A stretch of 64,000 nucleotides of DNA from Novosphingobium sp. (GCA_017745295.1 JAGHZR010000004.1:336405-400404), one strand, 5' to 3'; shown: positions 19,069-28,513, counted from the first letter of the stretch. A program made the numbers and translations. Notes: generated by a model not told the origin, from the letters alone.

Positions 19069-20739
19069 TCACGATGCCGGGGTGTAGTGATAGAGGCCGA
19101 AGACCGTGCCGACGAAACCGCCCGCCTTTTTGGTGCTGAGCAGAGTGGCGTCGACGCCCTCTTTCAATGTCCGCGTCCTGCCGCCCACCGCATAGTCGAA
19201 GGCCATCGTCCCGCCGGTAGTGCGGATGGTCAGGGTGACCGGCCCGGTCGTCGGGACTGGTGCTGAAGCGACCAAACTGTCGGCATCGGCCGCATCGCGG
19301 GTATAGAGCGCGACCACCGTCTTTCCCGCAATCCGGGTCAGGCCGAAGAACAGGTTGCTGCGGTCGCTTTGCACGGCAGCGAGACCGGCGCGGTCGCCAT
19401 CGCTCACAGGCGTGTAGCGGAGCGTCGTGGAGACGGTGGCATTGGCATGCTGCTGCCGCCGTCCGATGAAGGCGGGAACACCGTCGAGGTCGCCGATCGG
19501 GCTGCCGCTGTCCAGTTCCAGCGCGCCGCCTTGGAGCCGGTAGAACGGCTTTTGCGGCGTCCGGATGCCGATCCACTGCATCGGCAGCGTCTTGCCATCG
19601 AACTCCTCGACATAGCCGAAATCACCACTTGTCGGGATCGGCGGCTTGGGCTGGGCGGGCAGGTTCGGCGCCTTCAAGGCATGAGGGATCGCCTGGCCGC
19701 GCGGCAGGATGATCGGCCAGCCGTCCTTCCATTCTACCGGCAGCAGGAATGTCTCCCGGCCGATATTGTAGTAATCGTCGGCATAGGGCCGCACGGCTAG
19801 GAACGTCGCCCACCAGTCGCCGTTCTGGGTCTGCACCAGCTCGGCATGGCCAGCCGATCCGATGAGGTCGGGCCTTGCCGGATCGAGGTCCCGCTGCGTC
19901 AGGATCGGGTTGCCCGCGAACGGGACATAAGGGCCGCGCAGATCCTTCGAGCGGAAGACGACCTGCGAATGGTTGACGCTCGTCCCGCCTTCCGCGGCGG
20001 TCAGATAATAAGCGCCGTCCTTGCGGAAGATATGCGGCCCTTCGATCCAGACCGGCTTCTTGGCGATGTCGACGCCGCCATTGATGAGCTGGGTGCTTTC
20101 CCCCACCATCTTGCCGGCGCGCCAGTCGTATTCCTGGATCCAGATCGCTCGGTGGCCGTCGTAGCGGGACGGCTCGTCGGGGGCGCGATTGTTGACGATA
20201 TAGGCCTTGTCACCTTCCCAGTAGATCGAAGGGTCGATCCCTTCGAAGGGGAGCCAGATCGGGTTGGACCAGGGGCCGGCCGGGTCCTTGGCGGTGATGA
20301 CGAAATTGCCCTTACACTCGACGCAGGTGTTGACGATGTAGAAGGTGCCGTCATGCCAGCTGATGTCCGGTGCGAACACCGCCTGCGACAGACGGCGGCC
20401 CTTGAAGTCGAGCTGTTCGGGCCGATCGATCGCGTTGCCGATCTGAGTCCAGTTCACCAGGTCCTTCGATTTGAAGATCGGCAGTCCGGGGTAATTCGCG
20501 AAGGAACTGTTGACGAGATAATAGTCCTCGCCCACCCGCAAGACCGAGGGGTCCGGGTAATAGCCGGTCAGGATCGGATTGAGATATTCGCCCGGCTTGA
20601 CCGCGACCTTCTCACTCGCTTCGCCCTTGTAGGTGAAGCGTTCGAAGCGGGCGGGTTCCGCATGTGCGGCCAGCGCGAAAAGAGGCAGAGACAGCAGCGC
20701 GGAGGAAAAGCCCGAAAAGCGCGAGGTCCGGCGTGTCAC
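19069..20739 (-). CDS. GH43 exo-glycosidase (xylosidase/arabinofuranosidase), second copy
   Basis: Secreted enzyme of 556 aa, signal peptide about 1-28 (ending AAHA). Catalytic residues: D63 in YYPDPSV, D169 in GIDPSI, E233 in WIEGPH. The C-terminal beta-sandwich (from about residue 360) has a short concanavalin-like fold pattern. The GTG start (20739) is supported by AAGGAGAG upstream. It heads the four-gene unit GH43-GH43-GH95-GH27, and operator A4 lies 50 bp upstream, between it and the divergent LacI gene. Confidence 0.91.
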   Translation of the reverse strand: MTRRTSRFSGFSSALLSLPLFALAAHAEPARFERFTYKGEASEKVAVKPGEYLNPILTGYYPDPSVLRVGEDYYLVNSSFANYPGLPIFKSKDLVNWTQIGNAIDRPEQLDFKGRRLSQAVFAPDISWHDGTFYIVNTCVECKGNFVITAKDPAGPWSNPIWLPFEGIDPSIYWEGDKAYIVNNRAPDEPSRYDGHRAIWIQEYDWRAGKMVGESTQLINGGVDIAKKPVWIEGPHIFRKDGAYYLTAAEGGTSVNHSQVVFRSKDLRGPYVPFAGNPILTQRDLDPARPDLIGSAGHAELVQTQNGDWWATFLAVRPYADDYYNIGRETFLLPVEWKDGWPIILPRGQAIPHALKAPNLPAQPKPPIPTSGDFGYVEEFDGKTLPMQWIGIRTPQKPFYRLQGGALELDSGSPIGDLDGVPAFIGRRQQHANATVSTTLRYTPVSDGDRAGLAAVQSDRSNLFFGLTRIAGKTVVALYTRDAADADSLVASAPVPTTGPVTLTIRTTGGTMAFDYAVGGRTRTLKEGVDATLLSTKKAGGFVGTVFGLYHYTPAS

Positions 20740-20788
20740 GATCTATCTCTCCTTGAGCTGCCATGGCTTGGGTGCACGGCTGAACTAT

Positions 20789-20802
20789 TGGTAGCGTTAA
20801 CA
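20789..20802. promoter_or_regulatory. LacI-type operator A4
   Basis: TGGTAGCGTTAACA, a hybrid of the TGGTAGC and GTTAACA arms seen separately at the other sites. It lies between the divergent GH43 and LacI genes, so it could serve both, including autoregulation. The following bases AAAACCG are shared with operator A3. Confidence 0.7.
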
Positions 20803-20999
20803 AAAACCGCTGTCGAGTGGGGATCCAGGGGTGGAGGCTACTTTTCGGAAGACGGCGCGGAGATGCCTGCATAGGTCTACACCACAGGCTTCATCGTACC
20901 GTGCGCAACTTGCCCCAAGATATACGACACATTCCCGCTTTGCCGTTTCAGGTGGATAGCCTAGGTCGGTTGATCGATCGTCGAACTATGAGGGAAACC

Positions 21000-22046
21000 A
21001 TGGCTAAATCGAAGCGGCAGACGCGCGGAGCGACAATCGTGGATGTCGCGATGCGTGCCGGTGTCTCTTCGATGACGGTGTCACGGGTCATCAATTGTCG
21101 GCCCGGCGTCAGTGAAGAAACGCGCGCTCTGGTCGAGGAAGCCATCAAGACGCTGGCTTACACGCCCAACGTGGCGGCGCGTAATCTTGTTACCGCCACG
21201 GAACTGCGCATCGGCGTGATCTACTCCAGCGTCAGTGCCGCCTTCATGAGCGAATTCCTGACCGGCGTCTTCGAGGAAGCGTCGTCGCGCGGTGCACGGC
21301 TGATCCTGCTCAAGGGTGAAAACGGGCGGTCGCCAAACGCAACGGCGCTGAAGGAACTGCTGGCTTCGGGGCTGAGCGGCGTATTGCTCGCGCCGCCACT
21401 CGGTGAGGCGCCGGAAGTGCTGCGCGCGCTGCGTGAGGCGGGCTGCCCTATGGCCGCCGTGGGCGCCTATCAGTCGCCGGACAAGATCTGCGTGCGGATC
21501 GACGATCGCGCGGCATCCTACCAGATGACCCGCGTGCTGCTCGATCTGGGGCACCGGAGGATCGGGTTCATCCTTGGCAATCCGGACCAGGCGGCAAGCG
21601 CGGAGCGAATGGCGGGATTCTACGCAGCGGTACGGGAAAACGAGGGGGTGGAAGTGCAAGTCGTCCAGGGCGATTTCACTTATGTTTCAGGGCTTTCGGC
21701 GGCCGAGCACCTGCTCACGCTGCCGAAGCGGCCCACGGCCATTTTCGCCAGCAATGACGACATGGCGGCCGCCGTCGTTTCCGTGGCACATCGGCAGCAT
21801 CTCGATGTTCCCAGCGAACTGACCGTGGTCGGTTTCGACGACACGACCGCGGCCAGCACGCTCTGGCCGCCGCTCACCACGGTCCATCAGCCGGTTCGTC
21901 AACTTGCTGCCGAAGCGCTTGGGTTGTTGATTGCCGAGATCGGCGCGCAATCAGGCAAGTCGCGGGTCCCGCGCGAGAGCATTCTCGATCACAGGATCGT
22001 GGAGCGTCAATCGACCGGAGCGCCGTCACCTTCCTCGCCCGCATAG
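21000..22046 (+). CDS. LacI-family regulator of the hemicellulose locus
   Basis: Repressor-type regulator of 348 aa. The N-terminal helix-turn-helix (TIVDVAMRAGVSSMTVSRVIN, split here as HTH plus hinge to about residue 60) is followed by a periplasmic-binding-like sensor domain (IGVIYSSVS to the C-terminus) that would bind a sugar. The start ATG 21000 has AGGGA 5 nt upstream; ATG 20988 would add four residues but lacks a ribosome-binding site. It lies between two glycosidase units, and six similar palindromes surround genes of this locus. Its stop overlaps the tail of the convergent GH43 gene by 40 bp. A XylR-like role is likely; the effector (xylose, arabinose or an oligosaccharide) is unknown. 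Confidence 0.9.
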   Translation: MAKSKRQTRGATIVDVAMRAGVSSMTVSRVINCRPGVSEETRALVEEAIKTLAYTPNVAARNLVTATELRIGVIYSSVSAAFMSEFLTGVFEEASSRGARLILLKGENGRSPNATALKELLASGLSGVLLAPPLGEAPEVLRALREAGCPMAAVGAYQSPDKICVRIDDRAASYQMTRVLLDLGHRRIGFILGNPDQAASAERMAGFYAAVRENEGVEVQVVQGDFTYVSGLSAAEHLLTLPKRPTAIFASNDDMAAAVVSVAHRQHLDVPSELTVVGFDDTTAASTLWPPLTTVHQPVRQLAAEALGLLIAEIGAQSGKSRVPRESILDHRIVERQSTGAPSPSSPA

Positions 22047-23641
22047 ACGAACCAGGCAAAATCCGCAGGCGTGGCCATGCCGGACAGGTCCTGGCAGGCC
22101 ATGCCGACGAAAGTGCCGGTGAAATTGGGAAGGCCGGGACAGGTCACTTCGTCCGAGAGGATGGTCATGTCGAGCGGCCGGGAAATGTCCTCCCATGCAG
22201 ATGCGCCTTGCTCGCGCCAGCCGAAGCGCAGAGTGTCGCCGTCGACGGTCGCTTGCAGTTCGACCGGTCCATCGGGCAGGGCCGCGACGACTTCCATCGT
22301 AACGCCCTCGTCCCGTTCCGGCGAGGCGACCATCAGCTGGAGTATGCGCTGGCCGTCTTCGATACTGATGTTGAGGTAATAATACTTCGTAGAGTTGTAA
22401 TAGAGGATTAGGCCCGCTGCCTGCTGGAACGATCGGGGCGAGAAATCGAGGCATGTGCTGGCGGTGAAGCGCATATGCTCCAGCCGCCGCGCGACGAGCG
22501 CCTGCTCGAAGTGGCTGCCTACCGTTTCCCGGCCATGCAAGCGCAGGAAACCCGGACGCTCGGACAAGCTGAAAAGCCGTTCCGGCACCGGAGTGCGCAG
22601 CCACTGAAATTCCCGGGGGAGGGTATCGCGATCGAACCGGCCATCCCACGGTTCCGCCGGCCAGGGCGCGGCAGGCAGGTCGGGAGCGGTCGGCATCGCC
22701 ATCGGCTCTGCATCGCCATCCAGCGTGCGCAGCCAGCCGTCGTCGTCCCATCGCATCGGCTGGATCGCGGTTTCGCGTCCGAGAATGCAGCGTTCACGGC
22801 CCGGAACCGGTCGGCCGCACAAGTAGGCAAGCCACGGCGTTCCATCCGCCAGTTCGACGAGATCGCCATGCCCCGCCCGCGTCAGCGGTCCTTCGCGGCG
22901 GCCCGATGCCGTGAGGACGGGGCCATCGGGGTGAACGTCGTAAGGCCCCAGCAGGCTGCGCGAACGGGCCATGACCACCGCATGGTTCCAGCCCGTCCCG
23001 CCCTCGGCAACCAGGAGATGATACCATCCACCGCGCTTGTAGAGGTGCGGGCCTTCGGTGAAGCCCAGATCGGTCCCCTGGAAAATCAGATGGGGTTCGC
23101 CGACAAGCTTCAAGGCAGCGCGGTCGAATTCCTGGATCTGGATACCCGCGAAGCGACCGCGATCGGGGCGGTGATCCCAGAGCATGTTGAGCATCCAGCT
23201 CCGCCCGTCCTCGTCGTGGAACAGGGCGGGGTCGAAGCCGCTGCTGTTGAGATGGGCGGCATGGGACCAGGTCCCATCGATCCGGTCGCAGCTCACGACG
23301 TAGTTCGGGAAGTCGCGGAGTGAGGCCCCCTTGGCACCGTTCACCGTCGTCATGCCGTAACGCTTGACGTCGGTGTAGATGAGCCAGAACCGGCCGTCGA
23401 CATAGCTGAGGTCCGGCGCCCAGACTCCGCAGGAATCGGGGGCGCCACGCATGTCGAGTTGCGATGCCTGCGCCAAGGGACGGGCAACCAGCCGCCAGTG
23501 CTTGAGATCGCGGCTATGGTGGATCTGGACGCCGGGATACCACTCGAAGGTCGACGTCGCGATGTAGAAGTCGTCGCCGACCCGCAGGATCGACGGGTCG
23601 GGGTTGAACCCCGGAAGGATCGGGTTTGAAATCGTGCTCAT
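22007..23641 (-). CDS. GH43 beta-xylosidase-like enzyme without signal peptide
   Basis: Cytosolic exo-enzyme of 544 aa. The sequence begins STISNPILPGFNPDPSI; with DMRGAPDSCGVWAPDLSY this is the classical XynB-type (subfamily 11-like) beta-xylosidase pattern. Triad: D15, D137 in GFDPAL, E196 in FTEGPH. The C-terminal beta-sandwich (about 330-544) completes the usual two-domain length. The lack of a signal peptide and ATGA coupling to the MFS transporter upstream argue that it splits imported xylo-oligosaccharides in the cytoplasm. The 3' end overlaps that of the LacI gene. Confidence 0.92.
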   Translation of the reverse strand: MSTISNPILPGFNPDPSILRVGDDFYIATSTFEWYPGVQIHHSRDLKHWRLVARPLAQASQLDMRGAPDSCGVWAPDLSYVDGRFWLIYTDVKRYGMTTVNGAKGASLRDFPNYVVSCDRIDGTWSHAAHLNSSGFDPALFHDEDGRSWMLNMLWDHRPDRGRFAGIQIQEFDRAALKLVGEPHLIFQGTDLGFTEGPHLYKRGGWYHLLVAEGGTGWNHAVVMARSRSLLGPYDVHPDGPVLTASGRREGPLTRAGHGDLVELADGTPWLAYLCGRPVPGRERCILGRETAIQPMRWDDDGWLRTLDGDAEPMAMPTAPDLPAAPWPAEPWDGRFDRDTLPREFQWLRTPVPERLFSLSERPGFLRLHGRETVGSHFEQALVARRLEHMRFTASTCLDFSPRSFQQAAGLILYYNSTKYYYLNISIEDGQRILQLMVASPERDEGVTMEVVAALPDGPVELQATVDGDTLRFGWREQGASAWEDISRPLDMTILSDEVTCPGLPNFTGTFVGMACQDLSGMATPADFAWFVYAGEEGDGAPVD

Positions 23642-24885
23642 GAAGGTTTGCGTACCAATGTCCAAAGCAGGACGGCGCCCAACAGGTCGAGGACGCCAAG
23701 AATGACGAAGAAAGGGCCGTAACCGACTTGATCGACCATCTGGCCGAGCAGGACGGTGAAAACGAGAACCCCGAGGTTCCCGGCCAGACCGGCCAGCCCT
23801 GCTGCCGTCGCAACCGTGTTGCGCGGGAACAGGTCGGACGCCATGGTGATGACAGTGACCGACAGGGTCTGATGCGCAAAGCCGCCGAGGCACAGCAGGG
23901 CAATCGCTGCGTAGGGATTGGTCGCCATGCCCACGAAGGCCATGCCGGTCATCATCAGTGCGCCAAGCGTGAAGGTCCAGCGGCGGGCGTCGATCAGGTC
24001 TATATTGCGGCGTTGCAGGAAAGCGACGACGGCGGGACCGAACAGGCACCCGAGATCGGCGGCCAGAAACGGCAGCCAGGCGAACAGCGCGATCTGTGTC
24101 AGATCGAAACCGCGCACGCGGGCCAGATAGAGCGGCATCCAGAAGGACAGCATGCCCCATACCGGGTCTGCGAGCATCCGGGGGAGCGCGATCCCCCAAA
24201 GGTCGCGCCTGCGCACCAGAGCCAGGATGGAAGAGCGCTTCGCTTGCGGGGCGAGCCGCGCTTCCTGACCGCTGGCGATATAGTCTCGCTCGGCGGGCTT
24301 CAGCCGTTTGTGATGTGCAGGGCTGTTGTAATACAATAGCCAGAGTAATGCCCAGATGAGGCCAATGCCCCCCGCGACGACGAATGCCAGCCGCCAGCTG
24401 TGCATCATCACCGCCCAGGCCACGAGCGGCGGCGCGAAAACCGCGCCGAACGACGCGCCGATATTGTAGATTCCGCCGGCCACGCCTCGCTCTTTGGAGG
24501 GGAACCATTCCGCCACCAGCTTCTGGCCGGCGGGCTGCGCGGACCCTTCGGCCAGTCCCAGAAGGCCGCGCAAAGCGGCAAATCCGAGCCAGCCGTTGAC
24601 GAAGCCATGTGCCATCGTGATCAGCGACCAGGCGGCGACACAGATGCCGAAGCCCATTCGAAGACCGACGCTGTCGAGGAAATATCCGGCAGCCGGTTGG
24701 AGCATCACGCCCAGCTGGAATGCGCTGGTGATCCAGCCGTATTCGACGCTGTCGATCGACTGCTCATCCAGAATTACGGGGGCCGCGACGCCCAGAACGG
24801 AGCGTGAGAGGTAGTTGATGACCATAGCGCCCACGAACAGGCCGATGATGGTCCACCTTATCTTACCGATCCTGACGGTCGTCAT
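23638..24885 (-). CDS. MFS sugar/uronate transporter (ExuT/GudP-like)
   Basis: Inner-membrane major facilitator of 415 aa with about 12 hydrophobic segments. VINYLSRSVLGVAAPVI in TM1 and the RGLLGLAEGSAQPAGQKLVAEWFPSKER stretch (split at the TM4/cytoplasmic boundary) fit the anion:cation symporter branch that includes hexuronate permease. It would import oligosaccharides, xylose/arabinose derivatives or uronic acids for the coupled xylosidase. Operator A5 ends only 11 bp before the start codon, inside the expected leader, and no clear ribosome-binding site is seen. Confidence 0.87.
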   Translation of the reverse strand: MTTVRIGKIRWTIIGLFVGAMVINYLSRSVLGVAAPVILDEQSIDSVEYGWITSAFQLGVMLQPAAGYFLDSVGLRMGFGICVAAWSLITMAHGFVNGWLGFAALRGLLGLAEGSAQPAGQKLVAEWFPSKERGVAGGIYNIGASFGAVFAPPLVAWAVMMHSWRLAFVVAGGIGLIWALLWLLYYNSPAHHKRLKPAERDYIASGQEARLAPQAKRSSILALVRRRDLWGIALPRMLADPVWGMLSFWMPLYLARVRGFDLTQIALFAWLPFLAADLGCLFGPAVVAFLQRRNIDLIDARRWTFTLGALMMTGMAFVGMATNPYAAIALLCLGGFAHQTLSVTVITMASDLFPRNTVATAAGLAGLAGNLGVLVFTVLLGQMVDQVGYGPFFVILGVLDLLGAVLLWTLVRKPS

Positions 24886-24895
24886 GGCAGGAGCG

Positions 24896-24909
24896 TGATA
24901 ACGTTAACA
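24896..24909. promoter_or_regulatory. LacI-type operator A5
   Basis: TGATAACGTTAACA, a palindrome with CG centre, immediately upstream of the MFS gene start; binding here would block initiation or early elongation. Confidence 0.7.
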
Positions 24910-25071
24910 CTGTTTTGAAGGCGGTGCAGCTTTTCGGCCGACAAATGGTGCAGGGCAGCCTGTAACATCTGGATCGCATCGGTCTTCATAATTCGTCTCA
25001 ACTCCCAAGATCCGCTAATTTTCTCTCTTGTCCGAGTATTGACAACGAATCGAGAAGATATCAATACCCGT

Positions 25072-25085
25072 TGTTAGCGCTACCT
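25072..25085. promoter_or_regulatory. LacI-type operator A6
   Basis: TGTTAGCGCTACCT, 96 bp upstream of the TonB receptor start at 25181. It is the closest match here to the remembered C. crescentus XylR site. The 295-bp gap 24886-25180 otherwise shows only promoter-like AT-richer sequence around 25000-25070. Confidence 0.72.
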
Positions 25086-25180
25086 AACTTTCTGTCGAGT
25101 CTGTGACACGCTCATCGGAGGCGGTGCGCCCCCGCAGCAAAGCCTGCGACGGGCAAATAATAAATCTTGGGGAGAGTAGT

Positions 25181-28126
25181 ATGTCACGGTCCAATTCTCG
25201 TATCGATGCATCTTGTCCGCGTTTCACCATGGTCAGTGTAGCGGCCATGGCGGCCTGCATTATGGCGGTTCCGGCCTCCGCACAGGACGCCGCCGACGCG
25301 GCGACATCCCAGGGCGACGAGCAACGCGTCCAGGCCGCCGACATCGTGGTTACGGGGTCGCGCATCAAGACCAGCGGCTATACCGCTCCGACGCCCACCA
25401 CGGTGATCGATTCGGCCGCGATCGAGTCCAACGCGCAACCGAACATCTTCACTACGATCGCCCAGCTCCCCTCGCTTCAGGGTTCGAGCGGTACGTCCGT
25501 CAACACGTTCAGCACATCCAGCGGCCAGCAGGGGCTCAGTTCCTTCTCGCTTCGCGGTGTCGGCGCCATCCGGACCTTGACGCTGCTCGACGGCCAGCGC
25601 GTCGTCGGCGCCAACGTGACCGGCGTTCCCGACATCAGTCTGTTCCCGCAGTTGCTCGTCCAGCGCGTCGACGTGGTGAACGGCGGCGCCTCGGCCTCCT
25701 ACGGTTCGGACGCCGTGGGCGGCGTGGTGAACTTCATCACCGACACCCGCTTCAAGGGCATCAAGGGCAATGTCCAGGGCGGCATCAGCCGCTATGACGA
25801 TAACAAGCAGGTACTGGTCCAGCTCGCGGCCGGCACAAGTTTCATGGATGACCGCCTGCATCTGGTGGTCAGCGGCGAATATGCCAACGAAGACGGCGTC
25901 GGCGGCGGTGACTTCGGCATCGGGCTGGCCGGCGGCCGCGACTGGTTCAAGCAGACCAGCCTGATCGATCGCGGCGTCGTGAACGACGGATCGCCGCGTT
26001 ACGTCCTGCGCGATTTCGCGCAGGCCTACAACTACACCAAATATGGCCTCATCACCTCCGGCCCGCTCCAGGGTACGGCGTTCGACCAGAACGGGGTGCC
26101 GTTCCAGTTCAACTATGGTTCCAACGGCATCCCCGCGCGCGACGGTACGACGACGGTGCGCAATTGCTATCCGGGCTTCTGCCTCGGCGGTGACCTTTCC
26201 GGCAACGTCGATGCAGGCCGAACGCTCCAGTCGTCGATCGAACGGATCAATACTTATGGCCGCCTCGGCTTCGATTTCGCCGCCGACAACGAAGTCTATT
26301 TCACTTTCAACTACGGTCAGGTGAAGACGCAGAACCAGCCGGTCGGCGGCATGAACAAGCCCGGCCTGACGATCCAGTGCGCCAATCCTTTCGTACCGGA
26401 TTCGATCAAGGCGGCCTGCGCGACGGCGGGCATCACCAGCTTCGGTTACGGCACCAGCAACGCGGCGCTGGGCAATACGCAAGTTCATACCGATCGGCGG
26501 CAGTACCGCGCCGTACTCGGCGCGAAGGGACAGTTCGACTTCCTGGGCACCGACTGGTCCTATGACAATTACTACGAGCACGGCACGAATTACACCGACA
26601 TCGACGTGTCGAACATCCTGCTGACCAACCGCTTCAACGATGCGATCAATGCGACGACGCTGAACGGCGCGATCGTCTGCGCCAGCGCCGCCGCACGGGC
26701 GAACGGATGCCAGCCGCTCAACTTGTTCGGCGGCAATCCCTCGGCCGGAGCACTGGCCTATATCATGCCGGAAAACGGACCGTTCCAGCGGACCCGGCAG
26801 ACCCAGGACGTGGTCAGCATCAACTTCTCCGGTTCGCCGGTGGATCTCTGGGCAGGACCGCTCTCGATCGCGTTCGGCGGCGAGTATCGCCATGAATTCT
26901 ACAAGGTGCGCGCCGATGCCTATGGCATGGGTTCCAACTTCGCGGCCAACACGCCGGACTATCCGGCCGACCCGACCCTGCTGCCCGGCGGCAACAACTG
27001 GTATGCGGGCAATTACAAGAGCGGCGGCGGCGCCTATAGCGTGAAGGAAGCCTTCTTCGAGGCGGATCTTCCCATCATCAACAGCGATGTGCTGGGGCGG
27101 GCCAATATCAACGGCGCGGTGCGCGTCACCGACTACAGCACTTCGGGCACGATCTGGGCCTGGAAGGTCGGCGGCACCTGGAACCTGCCGATCGACGGCC
27201 TGCGCATTCGCGGCGTGACCTCCAAGGACGTGCGCGCGCCCAACCTGTCGGAACTGTTTGCCGCACCGGTTACCACCACGCTGCCGAACTTCTTCGACCC
27301 GTTCCGCGGCGTGAACGTCCTCGCGATCCAGAACAGCATCGGCAATCCGAACCTGCGGCCGGAAACCGCGCGCAACACCACCGTGGGCATCGCCTTGTCC
27401 GGCGCATCCTGGCTGCCGGGGCTGAGCGTTTCGTTCGACTACTATAATATCAAGATCAAGGACGTAATCTCCAGCCTGGGCGCCACCGACATCGTCAATT
27501 TGTGCTTCCAGAACGTCCGGCCCGAAACCTGCGGCGCTTTCAACCTCAACAACCAGCAGGGGCCGAACTTCATCAACGTCCAGGCCTTCAATCTGGCGTC
27601 GATCGACACCAGCGGCTTCGACATCGAGGCAAGCTATCGCTGGGAACAGCCTTTGGGCCTGCCGGGCAGCCTCACCTTCCGCGGGCTTGCGACCCATGTC
27701 AGCAAGTTCGTCACGGACTCCGGCCTCATCGGTACGCTTCCCAACGACACGGCGGGCGTCAACACGGGCAACACGCCGGACTGGAAGTGGCTGGCGATCC
27801 AGAGCTACGAGAACGACCAGTTCTCGTTCATGGTCCAGGAGCGCTGGTTCAGCGACGGCGTGCTCGGGCACCAGTATGTGGTCTGCCAGCCGGGAAGCTG
27901 CCCGGCTTCGACCAACAATGCGCCGACGATCGACCAGAACTTCATGCCCGGCGCATTCTACATGGACATCGGCGGCACCTACAACATCACTCCGCAAGTG
28001 ACCGCTTACTTCAAGGTCGACAATCTCTTCGACCGCGATCCCGCGAAGTCGCCGTTCTTCGTCAATCCGGCACTCTATGACGTGGTTGGGCGGATGTACC
28101 GCGCGGGCGTGCGCTTCCGTTTCTGA
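25181..28126 (+). CDS. TonB-dependent receptor of the hemicellulose locus
   Basis: Outer-membrane transporter of 981 aa. The signal peptide runs to about residue 35 (VPASAQ). A TonB-box-like DIVVTGSRI is followed by the plug (LRGVGAIRTLTLLDGQRVVG, GGASASYGSDAVGGVVNF) and a long barrel ending RMYRAGVRFRF. ATG 25181 has GGGGAGAG at good spacing; the open frame starting at 25103 is discarded. Operator A6 upstream places it with the hemicellulose genes, as a second importer beside the receptor at 2526-5417. The plug type is of the GGASASYGSDA group, distinct from the first receptor, so a different oligosaccharide is likely. Confidence 0.93.
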   Translation: MSRSNSRIDASCPRFTMVSVAAMAACIMAVPASAQDAADAATSQGDEQRVQAADIVVTGSRIKTSGYTAPTPTTVIDSAAIESNAQPNIFTTIAQLPSLQGSSGTSVNTFSTSSGQQGLSSFSLRGVGAIRTLTLLDGQRVVGANVTGVPDISLFPQLLVQRVDVVNGGASASYGSDAVGGVVNFITDTRFKGIKGNVQGGISRYDDNKQVLVQLAAGTSFMDDRLHLVVSGEYANEDGVGGGDFGIGLAGGRDWFKQTSLIDRGVVNDGSPRYVLRDFAQAYNYTKYGLITSGPLQGTAFDQNGVPFQFNYGSNGIPARDGTTTVRNCYPGFCLGGDLSGNVDAGRTLQSSIERINTYGRLGFDFAADNEVYFTFNYGQVKTQNQPVGGMNKPGLTIQCANPFVPDSIKAACATAGITSFGYGTSNAALGNTQVHTDRRQYRAVLGAKGQFDFLGTDWSYDNYYEHGTNYTDIDVSNILLTNRFNDAINATTLNGAIVCASAAARANGCQPLNLFGGNPSAGALAYIMPENGPFQRTRQTQDVVSINFSGSPVDLWAGPLSIAFGGEYRHEFYKVRADAYGMGSNFAANTPDYPADPTLLPGGNNWYAGNYKSGGGAYSVKEAFFEADLPIINSDVLGRANINGAVRVTDYSTSGTIWAWKVGGTWNLPIDGLRIRGVTSKDVRAPNLSELFAAPVTTTLPNFFDPFRGVNVLAIQNSIGNPNLRPETARNTTVGIALSGASWLPGLSVSFDYYNIKIKDVISSLGATDIVNLCFQNVRPETCGAFNLNNQQGPNFINVQAFNLASIDTSGFDIEASYRWEQPLGLPGSLTFRGLATHVSKFVTDSGLIGTLPNDTAGVNTGNTPDWKWLAIQSYENDQFSFMVQERWFSDGVLGHQYVVCQPGSCPASTNNAPTIDQNFMPGAFYMDIGGTYNITPQVTAYFKVDNLFDRDPAKSPFFVNPALYDVVGRMYRAGVRFRF

Positions 28127-28513
28127 GGGCCGCCCCGAAAATGAAGCCATAAAGAAGGATGGAGCGTGACCGGCTGCTGGCAGGTCACGCTCTGGACTGG
28201 GGAGAGGGCCTCGCGAGGAAATCGCGTCGATGACAGCACGAGCGGCTCCATTCCCCTTCGCTGCCGTGTTCGCGTCCTCTCCCCCTTCTTCTCCTAAAAC
28301 GATCGTCCCGCCCCGAGGGACAGGACGGTGGCCGTCGCGACCTGATGCGCCGACGTCCAACGTACTGTCGCACGCATTGGCCCGATCAGCGGGCGGCCGG
28401 GCACCAATCGCGTTCCGGCGGGTTGTGGGGATGCGAGGCGAAGCCGTCAATCGACGTCGCACCGGCAAGCGTGTGCGGGACTTGCCGATTACGCTGCTCG
28501 GAGGCTGAAGATC
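28127..28513. other. intergenic region with one hairpin
   Basis: About 390 bp between the receptor and the DUF899 gene. It contains an inverted repeat, GAGCGTGACC (28162-28171) and GGTCACGCTC (28183-28192), with an 11-nt loop and no T-run, probably ending the receptor transcript. I see no convincing gene or operator in the remainder. Confidence 0.5.

Noticed and set aside
28230..28508. Short plus-strand open frame in the gap before the DUF899 gene
   Set aside because: Low-complexity Pro/Arg/Ala composition, no ribosome-binding site and no recognisable family.
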